Source: CALHKP01 sp963558075 (GTDB taxonomy: Bacteria > Bacillota > Clostridia > Peptostreptococcales > Anaerovoracaceae). From it: DNA of 32,053 nucleotides. The stretch lies in the NCBI GenBank assembly GCA_963558075.1, contig CAUWFN010000022.1, positions 1 to 32,053 on the forward strand, given 5' to 3'. Shown piece by piece: positions 1 to 7,435 of the stretch (within the stretch, counting starts at the first letter, position 1; every line of letters starts with the position of its first letter). The notes under the pieces were generated by a model. It had not been told where the DNA came from, searched no databases, and was given only the letters and a program-made list of their open reading frames with translations. Made by a program: the position numbers and the translations under genes.

Positions 1-44
1 ATTCATTTTATGCATTCAATTTTTATCTTTATACCTATATCTTT

Positions 45-1169
45 TTATCTTATGCATTCAATCAGAGTAGATATGTCAGCTTCACTTGCAGTTTTTGGAT
101 TTGTTTTTGTACATGTATCTGCAAGAGCTGCTTTGATCATTTCTGGTTTAAGCTCATCTAACTTTGAACCATCAACACCTAGCTCTGACAGTGTCTTTGG
201 AATGCCAAATGTGTTTTGCATCTGTTTGATTTTTCTAATCAATCCATTAACTGCAACGGCTGTATTGGCATATGGAAGTCCCATAAGCTTTGCCATTCTC
301 TGATACTTTCTTGCAGCAAGAGAAGGCTCTCCGTCAGTTTTTAGGCCAGCATTATACTCAATTACATGAGCTAGCATCATAGCATTACTCTTTCCATGAG
401 AAATATGGAACTTCGCACCTACTGCATGTGCAATACTGTGGCAAATTCCAAGGCCAGCTGTATTGAAAGCCATACCCGCAAGACATGATGCGTTGTGAAC
501 CTTTTCTCTTGCAAGAAGATCATCCCCATCAGCATAAGCCTGAGGAAGAAATCTCACAAGAAGTGTTACAGCCTTTTCTGCAAGCGCATCTGTAAAGTCA
601 GTTGACTCTGTTGAAACATAAGCTTCTAGCGCATGTGTCAGAGCATCCATGCCTGTATCTGCTGTTATAGACTTCGGCATAGTCTTTACTAGCTCAGGGT
701 CAAGAATTGCTACCATAGGCTGAAGTGAATCGCTTACAAGAGGGTATTTGATGCCTTCCTGAGCGTTTGTTATTACAGAGAACTTTGTAACTTCTGAACC
801 AGTACCACTTGTTGTAGGAATAGCAAAACATTCCTCAACATCGGGATAGTTCATTTTTACTGCAAGCTCTCTTATAGCCTTTGCTGCATCGATGGAAGAG
901 CCACCTCCAACTGCAACCATGATTTCAGCTTTACTGTTTGCATATGCGGAAATTCCCTCTGCAACAGTCTCTATCGGCGGATCTGGCACGATTTTGCTGA
1001 AAACGCTTATATTGCAGCCTTCAAGATGACTTTTCACCTTGTCGCATACTCCCGATTTCACCATGAACTCGTCACAGACTATCAGGACATTTTTTCCCCT
1101 AACTCTATCAAGACGTCCAAGTGAATTTTCACCAAAATAAACGTTTGTACTTATACTGAATTCCTTCAT
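45..1169 (-). CDS. Iron-containing alcohol dehydrogenase of the BMC operon (EutG/PduQ-like)
   Basis: 374-residue group III (Fe-dependent) alcohol dehydrogenase, normal length for the family. It should interconvert an aldehyde and its alcohol with NAD(H). Visible hallmarks are the dinucleotide-binding GGGSSIDAAK, PTTSGTGSEVT, GMDALTHALEAY, and the metal-binding GICHSIAHAVGAKFHISHGK stretch with its spaced histidines. It is the last gene of the BMC unit in the window, 55 bp after the hydrogenase gene. In metabolosomes this enzyme regenerates NAD+ for the aldehyde dehydrogenase, and that role is inferred here. The start codon has no strong Shine-Dalgarno; an AGGAGG lies about 45 nt upstream, so translation may be weak or coupled. 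No obvious encapsulation helix is seen at either end. The alcohol (ethanol, propanol or other) cannot be told from sequence. Confidence 0.93.
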   Translation of the reverse strand: MKEFSISTNVYFGENSLGRLDRVRGKNVLIVCDEFMVKSGVCDKVKSHLEGCNISVFSKIVPDPPIETVAEGISAYANSKAEIMVAVGGGSSIDAAKAIRELAVKMNYPDVEECFAIPTTSGTGSEVTKFSVITNAQEGIKYPLVSDSLQPMVAILDPELVKTMPKSITADTGMDALTHALEAYVSTESTDFTDALAEKAVTLLVRFLPQAYADGDDLLAREKVHNASCLAGMAFNTAGLGICHSIAHAVGAKFHISHGKSNAMMLAHVIEYNAGLKTDGEPSLAARKYQRMAKLMGLPYANTAVAVNGLIRKIKQMQNTFGIPKTLSELGVDGSKLDELKPEMIKAALADTCTKTNPKTASEADISTLIECIR

Positions 1170-1224
1170 TTTATTTTCACATAGCAGACCGTTTATATAT
1201 CCGACCTGCCCCTCCTTATATCAT

Positions 1225-2577
1225 TTATAACTTTCTGTATTCTGTATGAAGCAGCTTTTCTGCAAGATCACTTGCAGGAGCTTTGTAAAACTCGCTGTAA
1301 ATTCGCTCCATTGCAGGATTGTCCAGAGAATTTCTAATCTGGCTTCTTCTGTCATCGTTATACATGCTCTGAATACGTCTGATTCTAGTATCATCAAGCA
1401 CAGGAATTGCACCTAGCTGAGGTTGCCCCGCTCCGCTGATACATCCGCCAGGACATGTCATAACCTCAATGAAGTGATATTTAGAGATATCTCCTCTCAA
1501 GAATTCTTCTGCATTAGCTGTTCCATATATAACTGCAACGCGAATATTAAGCCCTGAAATGCTGATTTGAGCTTCTTTTACGCCGCATAGGCCTCTTACA
1601 TCTTTGAACTCCAAAAGCTCTGCAGGAGGCTTTTCTCCGGTGATACACTGATAAGCCATTCTAAGGGCTGCCTCCATTACACCACCTGTATTTCCAAAGA
1701 TTACGCCAGCTCCACTGCCCTTTCCAAGCATAGAGTCGAATTCTCCTTCAGGAAGCGAAACAAAATCGATTCCCTCAGACTTTATCCACTCTGTGAGCTC
1801 TTTTGTTGTAATAACAAAATCGTTATCTCTCATTTCCGGAACGTTTAAAATCTCACCTGCATCATTAAGCTCAGGTCTTCTGATTTCAGCCTTCTTCGCT
1901 GTACATGGAGTAACATTTATAGTCACAATGTCAAGCGGACTTAAGCCTGCCTTTGCTGCAAAATACGTTTTGATTGTTGCACCCTGCATGCCGATTGGAC
2001 TCTTTGCTGTCGAAAGATTGTCTGTAAGCTCAGGATGAAACTGCTCTACATATCTTACCCACGAAGGGCAGCAGCTTGTAAACTGAGGCAAAGGTCCTTT
2101 TTTCTGAAGAATACGTCCGATTAGCTCAAAGCCTTCTTCGATTACAGTTAGGTCTGCAGAAAAAGTAACATCAAAGACATAATTTGCCCCCAGTGCTCTT
2201 AGCGCAGAAACCATTTTTCCCTCAACAAAGCGTCCCGCCTGGCCATAAAATTCGTCTCCGAGAGCAACTCTTACTGCCGGCGATGTTGAAAATATAACTA
2301 CTTTCTGAGGGTCTGCTATAGCAGCTTTTACAGCTTCGACTTCGGATTTTGGCCTTATAGCCGTTTCCGGACAGCTTGCGGAGCACTGGCCGCAGGCTAT
2401 ACAGTTTTTCTCTGTATCAATGCCGGGTAGATCCTTTGATAATCTTCCGGCAACCCCTATCTGCTCCATACAAGCTGCAAGACAATGTCCACATTCTGTA
2501 CAGAGCGAAGGATCTTTTATTATTGCAGGATTTCGGTCAGATACGAAAACGCATTGAGAATAATTATAAGTGTTCAT
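1225..2577 (-). CDS. [FeFe]-hydrogenase catalytic subunit, two-[4Fe-4S] type
   Basis: 450-residue iron hydrogenase, presumably reducing protons with ferredoxin electrons or oxidising H2. N-terminal F-domain: two ferredoxin motifs, CTECGHCLAAC (Cys26/29/32/36) and CIACGQCSASC (Cys59/62/65/69). The H-cluster motifs are complete: L1 TSCCPSW (167-173; Cys170 ligand, Cys169 the usual proton-relay cysteine), L2 TPCTAKKAE (Cys225, with Thr in place of the more common Met), and L3 EVMTCPGGCISGAGQP (Cys375, Cys379). The small-subunit-like C-terminus ends in the usual LLHTEYRKL. It lacks the N-terminal [2Fe-2S] domain of the long clostridial enzymes. It lies 24 bp downstream of the cooS-like gene with its own AAAGGAG, so the two are almost certainly co-expressed. 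The maturases HydE/F/G are not in the window. A hydrogenase is not a standard metabolosome component. No amphipathic encapsulation extension is evident. Confidence 0.96.
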   Translation of the reverse strand: MNTYNYSQCVFVSDRNPAIIKDPSLCTECGHCLAACMEQIGVAGRLSKDLPGIDTEKNCIACGQCSASCPETAIRPKSEVEAVKAAIADPQKVVIFSTSPAVRVALGDEFYGQAGRFVEGKMVSALRALGANYVFDVTFSADLTVIEEGFELIGRILQKKGPLPQFTSCCPSWVRYVEQFHPELTDNLSTAKSPIGMQGATIKTYFAAKAGLSPLDIVTINVTPCTAKKAEIRRPELNDAGEILNVPEMRDNDFVITTKELTEWIKSEGIDFVSLPEGEFDSMLGKGSGAGVIFGNTGGVMEAALRMAYQCITGEKPPAELLEFKDVRGLCGVKEAQISISGLNIRVAVIYGTANAEEFLRGDISKYHFIEVMTCPGGCISGAGQPQLGAIPVLDDTRIRRIQSMYNDDRRSQIRNSLDNPAMERIYSEFYKAPASDLAEKLLHTEYRKL

Positions 2578-2601
2578 ATTTCAATACTCCTTTCGTCCCG
2601 A

Positions 2602-4617
2602 TCATAAAATACCAAGGCCTTTTCTCTTCTCATCGATAACTTTTACGAGAGTTTCCGCTGATGAATCGATTTCTGTATCAATTACAAGTCTTCCACCTGT
2701 GATTTCAGGCATTTTGTTCGTCATAACATCTACAGCGATAGGGCTTCCTGTAACAAATGGAGGAAGTCCCAGATGCAGCGTAAATCCAAGAGCAAGGGCA
2801 AATACACCATCTGCAAGAGCCTGCTCCTCGAGCCACTGTGGAGCTGACATAACGATAGGAAGATCTGGAATATCAACACCTAGCTCTTTTGCTATTTCGC
2901 CTGCAACAAGCTCCATTCTTCCGATTGCAAGACAAGGACCAAAGTTAAGAACTGGCGGAATGCCAAGGCTCTTACATACTTCTTTTAGGTTGTCTCCTGC
3001 AAGCTCGCTTGCTTCAGGGCTCATGAGTCCGCAGTTTTCAAGACCGCCGCATGTGCAGCCTGCTGAAAGTACGAGTACGTCCTCTGCGATGAGCTTCTTT
3101 GCTAGCTCTACAGTAAATACATCGTGGCCTTTTGCATGTAGATTTGAGCATCCTACGATTCCTGCAATACCTCTGATTTTACCGCTCTTAATAAGCTCTA
3201 TAAGTCCCTTGTAGTTTCCACCAAGGAATTTTTTGAGGCTTACTTCAGTAACCCCTGTAATTGCGTTGCTGTATCCGTGCTGAGCCATAGGGTTAACACG
3301 TTTTTCGCAGTCACAGCCGCAGTCTGATGCAACCTGAGAAATCAGCTTTTCTAGCGCACTAATGCCCTCTGCTGAGCACATTCCGGAGCACTGACCACCG
3401 AGTCTTTCCATAATTTCATCTTTTAGAGCGTTAACTGCTGAATTCTTTCTGTTTTTGTATGAATCTAGCGCTCTTTCTACGATTATTTTGCTCAGCTCAC
3501 GTCTTGTTTCAAAGCTGAAAGGAACGTAGTCAGCATTTGCTTTCTTTGCCACATCATCTATACAAATCTGTGGAATATGAAGCTTATCACACACAGGCTC
3601 AATTCCCGGCAGAGTACAGTTAAATTCTGATACAACAAGATCTATGCAGCCAGTAGCAAGAACTGCCTCACTTGTATAGTTGTTTCCTGCATGACCACAG
3701 AAAACATCGCAGCCTGCTGTTTTTCTCAGCTGAAAATCTTGGCCAACACATGTGCATCCTACAATTTTCATATTTGCCGCACCGCAAGATTCAGCCATCT
3801 TCTGAACCTCATCTGATGCAAGGTATTCTTCTAAATCAGCAAAGAGAGCATGCTGATGACCTGTAATCATAATATTAATGTTTTCTGGCTTTACTACACC
3901 AATTCCAACAGGCTCAAAGCTTATATCGCCCTCGCCCATGATAACATCATTGATAAGGTTAGAAAGAACAAGTCCGTAAACACCAGTTGAAATTCCTAGT
4001 CTTAGACACTGCATAAGCATGTCTACAGGGTCTGAATTTAGGTTTGTAGACGTTTTTACAACTGCGTTGAAGATTTCGTCCTTTGCTCCTCCAGGAAGAA
4101 TTCCTGTTTTGTTCCATAGATCAAAGCGCATAGGGTAAGCAAGGCGCTCTGTAAGTTTCATCTTTTCTTCTACAGGACTGTAAAGGTCAGCAAGTACAGC
4201 TTCTGAAACACGCTGAGCCTTTTCCCACTCGCTGTATCCTGTAACGCCAAGCATTGAACAAAGTCTATCTAGAGCCTCTGAGCTTCTGATTTTACCCTTT
4301 GATTTTGCAATCTTGCCAAGCTGCTTTGCTGCATTTTCTACTACATGGATATAACATCCGGAACCTGCTGCAACAGAACGGAGAAAGTTTCTCATTACGA
4401 TAGTGTCCGCATCCGCGCCGCAGACTCCCTTTGGTCTTGACGGAGAAATTCTGCACGGACCGTTTGAACAAAGTCTACAGCATACACCCTGTAGTCCGTA
4501 TCCGCACTTGTTTTTCTGGTCATCCATTCTGTGATGTGATGTTTCGATATCAAGTCCTGCTATATAGTTTTCCAGCACTTTGTCCGCATCAGTGCAGACA
4601 ACTTTGTTTTTTTCCAT
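2602..4617 (-). CDS. Divergent Ni-Fe-S carbon monoxide dehydrogenase homologue (CooS-like) in the BMC operon
   Basis: 671 residues from the ATG that follows GGGAG; a longer reading from 4671 would begin inside a terminator hairpin and was rejected. Known CooS proteins oxidise CO to CO2 and are about 630-640 residues. Cluster D cysteines are Cys38 and Cys46; cluster B cysteines are 47/50/55/66 within CCRLCSNGPC and GVCGA. Cluster C ligands all align with those of the C. hydrogenoformans enzyme: His254 (GHQ), Cys290 (GCTC), Cys334 (EFNC), Cys490 (VGCSN), Cys521 (AGCTC), Cys562 (GPC). The second sphere is different. The four tunnel histidines (93, 96, 99 and 102 of CODH-II) correspond to Tyr89, Val92, Asn95 and Lys98, and the catalytic Lys563 corresponds to Gln599 (in EEQALADG). 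About 40 extra residues around 430-465 and upstream carry Cys410, Cys414 and a CGCDC cluster (433-437). No acetyl-CoA synthase or CooC is in the window. Family membership is firm; CODH activity is not. Confidence 0.93.
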   Translation of the reverse strand: MEKNKVVCTDADKVLENYIAGLDIETSHHRMDDQKNKCGYGLQGVCCRLCSNGPCRISPSRPKGVCGADADTIVMRNFLRSVAAGSGCYIHVVENAAKQLGKIAKSKGKIRSSEALDRLCSMLGVTGYSEWEKAQRVSEAVLADLYSPVEEKMKLTERLAYPMRFDLWNKTGILPGGAKDEIFNAVVKTSTNLNSDPVDMLMQCLRLGISTGVYGLVLSNLINDVIMGEGDISFEPVGIGVVKPENINIMITGHQHALFADLEEYLASDEVQKMAESCGAANMKIVGCTCVGQDFQLRKTAGCDVFCGHAGNNYTSEAVLATGCIDLVVSEFNCTLPGIEPVCDKLHIPQICIDDVAKKANADYVPFSFETRRELSKIIVERALDSYKNRKNSAVNALKDEIMERLGGQCSGMCSAEGISALEKLISQVASDCGCDCEKRVNPMAQHGYSNAITGVTEVSLKKFLGGNYKGLIELIKSGKIRGIAGIVGCSNLHAKGHDVFTVELAKKLIAEDVLVLSAGCTCGGLENCGLMSPEASELAGDNLKEVCKSLGIPPVLNFGPCLAIGRMELVAGEIAKELGVDIPDLPIVMSAPQWLEEQALADGVFALALGFTLHLGLPPFVTGSPIAVDVMTNKMPEITGGRLVIDTEIDSSAETLVKVIDEKRKGLGIL

Positions 4618-4650
4618 ATATTTCATCTCCCGATATATCCCTAAAAAGAA

Positions 4651-4676
4651 CGGCGGGAGAATATCTCCCACCGCCG
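4651..4676 (-). terminator. Internal intrinsic terminator between the small shell gene and cooS
   Basis: Read on the minus strand, CGGCGG-TG-GGAGA and TCTCCCGCCG form a GC-rich stem of about 10-11 bp (small bulge, TAT loop). It is followed directly by TTCTTTTTA (4642-4650). It sits 24 bp after the shell-gene stop and ends 33 bp before the cooS start. Part of the upstream transcription should stop here, giving high shell/core and lower cooS-hydA-adh expression unless anti-termination occurs. Confidence 0.8.
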
Positions 4677-4700
4677 CATCTCTTGATCACAAGTTTAACT

Positions 4701-4991
4701 TTATTTTTCTTCTTTCTTTGCTGGAAGAATATCTTCAACTTCAGCATGTGGACGAGGAATTACGTGAACTGAAATCAGTTCTCCAACTCTCTGAGCTGCT
4801 GCTGCACCAGCATCTGTAGCTGCTTTAACAGCTCCAACGTCTCCTCTTACCATTACAGTAACAAGACCGCCACCTACGTGTTCTTTACCGATTAGGTATA
4901 CGTTTGCTGCCTTTACCATAGCATCTGCTGCTTCGATTGAACCTACTAAACCTTTTGTTTCGATCATTCCTAATGCATCATACTTTGTCAT
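4701..4991 (-). CDS. BMC-H hexameric shell protein (EutM/PduA-like)
   Basis: 96-residue single BMC domain protein forming hexameric tiles of the compartment shell. The diagnostic N-terminus ALGMIETKG is present, then the pore-lining turn HVGGG at about residues 38-42, GLVTVMVRGDVGAVKAA, and the closing HVIPRPH. The short C-terminal tail is Lys/Glu-rich. The start is fixed by AGGAGG eight bases upstream. The first 75 residues closely resemble the N-terminal domain of the long shell protein in the same operon, suggesting duplication. It lies between pduL and a terminator that precedes cooS, the place of an abundantly expressed major shell protein. The transcript leader just upstream is A/C-rich and nearly free of G, hence unstructured, which fits strong translation. 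Confidence 0.97.
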   Translation of the reverse strand: MTKYDALGMIETKGLVGSIEAADAMVKAANVYLIGKEHVGGGLVTVMVRGDVGAVKAATDAGAAAAQRVGELISVHVIPRPHAEVEDILPAKKEEK

Positions 4992-5008
4992 TTCATTTTC
5001 CTCCTAAA

Positions 5009-5066
5009 TGTTTGTTTTTTGTTGTTTGTTGTGTTGTGTTTTTCTGTTTTGCGTTTTTTGATTTTA
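5009..5066 (-). other. A/C-rich, nearly G-free leader before the small shell gene
   Basis: On the transcribed (minus) strand this roughly 58-nt spacer between pduL and the shell gene is almost only A, C and a few T, with ACAAC/ACAAAC-type repetition and two G. It cannot fold well and ends at the AGGAGG of the shell gene. It may act as an unstructured translation enhancer. It holds no ORF or promoter that I can support. Confidence 0.4.
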
Positions 5067-5074
5067 TTAGAATT

Positions 5075-5725
5075 TTATTTTCTGATCCTAATCTTTGATT
5101 TTGAGTTTAGACTCATAGCATTGGCTTCTTCTGTGTCTACGTGACATTCCAGTGCTGATGCGTCGTTTGCTCTGATTGCAACATTTCTGTAGATTCCTCC
5201 TCTTGGGCCGTCTACTTCGATGTCTACAATTTCTCCATCATGAACTCCTAGGCATGTTGCATCCTGTGGAGTCATATGGATATGTCTTTGGGCTACGATA
5301 AGCCCTTCTTTTATCTGTACTGAACCCTTAGGTCCAATAATTGTAATTCCCGGTGTTCCGGTTAAATCACCCGAAAGTCTTGCCGGAGCTGATGTTCCAA
5401 GTTTAAATCCGTCACCTGTTAGGATTTCAACCTGTGTCTTGCTTCTTACAGGTCCGAGAACTCTTACCTTTTCGATTGCGCCCTTAGGTCCTGCAATTGT
5501 TACAGTTTCCTTACATGCAAACTGTCCCGGCTGTGAAAGATCTTTGATTGGTGTAAGCTGATATCCTGGACCAAAGCAAGCATCCAGGTCAGCCTGTGAA
5601 AGGTGTAAATGGCGATTTGAAATTCCTACCGGTACTGCTGAATCTTCTTTCAGTTCGCTGCCGCATGATACTGACTTTGCAGCCTGAAGTAGCATGTCCA
5701 GAAGCGCTTCATAATTATCTGCCAT
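5075..5725 (-). CDS. pduL: PduL-type phosphate acyltransferase (phosphotransacylase)
   Basis: 216 residues, the usual size. PduL converts acyl-CoA plus phosphate to acyl-phosphate and CoA inside the compartment, releasing CoA for the aldehyde dehydrogenase; acetate kinase then makes ATP. The two zinc-site histidine motifs are visible: ISNRHLHLS (His39, His41) and VAQRHIHMTPQDA in the second repeat. The N-terminus (about residues 3-17, DNYEALLDMLLQAAKSV) is a short amphipathic helix typical of a BMC encapsulation peptide, followed by a flexible stretch. The start overlaps the aldehyde dehydrogenase stop (TAATG) with GAAGGGAG upstream; the longer reading frame from 5839 lies within the preceding gene and is not credible. 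No EutD-type Pta is in the window, so this may be the acetyl-phosphate source for AckA. Confidence 0.96.
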   Translation of the reverse strand: MADNYEALLDMLLQAAKSVSCGSELKEDSAVPVGISNRHLHLSQADLDACFGPGYQLTPIKDLSQPGQFACKETVTIAGPKGAIEKVRVLGPVRSKTQVEILTGDGFKLGTSAPARLSGDLTGTPGITIIGPKGSVQIKEGLIVAQRHIHMTPQDATCLGVHDGEIVDIEVDGPRGGIYRNVAIRANDASALECHVDTEEANAMSLNSKSKIRIRK

Positions 5726-7407
5726 TATTCTTCTCCCTTCATTGCTTTTACCATTGCATTGATCATATCTGTAAGCTGTGCAACATCGATTGGCTGATCG
5801 CTTGCTACAGGAGCTTCTGATGATCCGCCGCATCCGCATCCTACTGAGTATGAGATACCGCTGTTATTCTGCTGTGCTCCGTTCTGGTATTCAGCAGGTG
5901 ATAGGTAATTATCTGTCTTGCATCCTGCCTTTGACATATCAGGTACATTTACAGGTCTTCCGCAGCTTGACATTGTCATTGTGCATCCACTACCCTGAGC
6001 CATTGTGTTTAGTTCAGGATGGTTAAATGTTGGATCGTCCTGAGCAAGTCTTGTGCAGTCCTTAAGTCCGTATGCTACTTTCTTAACGTTAACAAGGTGC
6101 ATTGGGCTTAAGTTTTCTGAAATTGAGCTTCCGCCCCAAGTTCCGCATCCTAGAGTGAATGAAGGAAGAAGTCCTGTGCTTGCGCCTGTTCCTCCCATTG
6201 TTCCTCCTGTATTTACAAGTATACGTGATGCTGGTTTCTTTGTAAACTCCATAACTACGTTTCTGTCTTCTGTGTGAAGGCTCATTGTATGTCCGATACC
6301 GTTCTGAAGAAGATCGATACTTAGTTCACATGCTTCGTGCCAATCTTTTACAACGTAGAAAGCAAGTACTGTTGTAAGCTTTTCGTATGACAGTGGATAT
6401 CCATCACCTACGCCGCCCTGTGCTCCGATTAGAACCTTTGTATCAGCAGGAACTGTGATTCCAGCAGCTGATGCGATTACAGTTGCAGCTCTACCTACAA
6501 ACTTAGCGTTCATTGCATGTCCGCCGTTCTTGAATAGAAGCTTGCAAACCTTTGCTGTTTCTTCATCTGACATGAAGTAAGCACCGTGCTTTTTGAATTC
6601 AGCTACTACTGCATCCTTGTTGCATTCTTCACAGATAACTGACTGTTCTGATGCGCAGATTGTTCCGTTATCAAAAGTCTTGCTGGCCATAATGTTAGCT
6701 ACAGCCTGAGGTACATTTGCTGTTCTTTCGATATATGCTGGTGAGTTTCCTGCGCCTACTCCAAGTGCAGGTACTCCTGCGCTGTAAGCAGCTTTTACCA
6801 TTCCAGGACCGCCTGTTGCAATGATCAGTTTAATGTCCTTGTGGTGCATTAATTCGTTAGTAGCAGGCATTGAAGGCATTGAGCAGCATCCGATGATGTT
6901 TGCAGGTGCTCCTGCTTCTACTGCTGCCTGACACATCAGCTGTGCAGCTTTTAGTGTACATTTTGCTGCTGATGGATGTGGTGAAAATACAATTGCGTTT
7001 CTTGATTTAATAGAAACCATTGCTTTGAAAATTGCTGTTGATGTTGGGTTTGTTGATGGAACGATACCCATAATTAGACCAACAGGATCAGCAACATCCA
7101 TTGTTCTTGCAATCGGATCTTCGTTAATAATTCCGATTGTCTTCATATCTTTAATTGCGTTATATGTCATTGTTGAAGCCATGTGGTTTTTGTAAGTCTT
7201 ATCTTCAACCTTACCGAAACCAGTTTCTTCAACTGCCATTTTAGCAAGCATTACAGCGTTTTCTTCTGCAACCTTTACCATGTTGCGAAGAATTCTGTCA
7301 ATCTGCTCTTCGTTATAGTTTGCAATCTGTTCAGTTGCAATCTGACCCATACGAACCAGATCTCTTACCTCCTGCACTGAACGCAGATCGTAATCCATAT
7401 TCTCCAT
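5725..7407 (-). CDS. CoA-acylating aldehyde dehydrogenase with C-terminal encapsulation tail (EutE/PduP-like)
   Basis: 560 residues, about 75-90 longer than EutE. It oxidises an aldehyde to acyl-CoA with NAD+. The catalytic Cys251 is in FDNGTICASEQS; the cofactor region includes IVPSTNPT (115-122) and ATGGPGMVKAAYSAG (197-211). After the catalytic domain come a Cys/Gly/Ser-rich linker (SGCTMTMSSCG, SVGCGCGGSS) and a terminal amphipathic helix, roughly DVAQLTDMINAMVKAMKG. This layout resembles the C-terminal encapsulation peptides of several clostridial metabolosome aldehyde dehydrogenases, whereas enterobacterial EutE carries its signal at the N-terminus. The start has AAGGAGG. It lies 28 bp after the long shell gene and overlaps pduL by one base. 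The substrate (acetaldehyde most likely from the EUT relatives) is inferred. Confidence 0.96.
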   Translation of the reverse strand: MENMDYDLRSVQEVRDLVRMGQIATEQIANYNEEQIDRILRNMVKVAEENAVMLAKMAVEETGFGKVEDKTYKNHMASTMTYNAIKDMKTIGIINEDPIARTMDVADPVGLIMGIVPSTNPTSTAIFKAMVSIKSRNAIVFSPHPSAAKCTLKAAQLMCQAAVEAGAPANIIGCCSMPSMPATNELMHHKDIKLIIATGGPGMVKAAYSAGVPALGVGAGNSPAYIERTANVPQAVANIMASKTFDNGTICASEQSVICEECNKDAVVAEFKKHGAYFMSDEETAKVCKLLFKNGGHAMNAKFVGRAATVIASAAGITVPADTKVLIGAQGGVGDGYPLSYEKLTTVLAFYVVKDWHEACELSIDLLQNGIGHTMSLHTEDRNVVMEFTKKPASRILVNTGGTMGGTGASTGLLPSFTLGCGTWGGSSISENLSPMHLVNVKKVAYGLKDCTRLAQDDPTFNHPELNTMAQGSGCTMTMSSCGRPVNVPDMSKAGCKTDNYLSPAEYQNGAQQNNSGISYSVGCGCGGSSEAPVASDQPIDVAQLTDMINAMVKAMKGEE

Positions 7408-7435
7408 ACCAGGCCCTCCTTTTTTCGGTCTTTAT

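Noticed and set aside
10..303. Plus-strand open frame at the left edge, and many other plus-strand frames between 1 and 25,200
   Set aside because: They lie opposite well-supported minus-strand genes, have no ribosome sites, and their translations show no recognisable domains.
4618..4671. 18-residue N-terminal extension of the CooS-like protein
   Set aside because: Its ATG lies inside the terminator hairpin and has no ribosome site, while the ATG at 4617 follows GGGAG at good distance.
5726..5839. N-terminal extension of PduL
   Set aside because: It is an out-of-frame reading of the aldehyde dehydrogenase 3' end; the ATG overlapping the stop, with GAAGGGAG upstream, is the plausible start.
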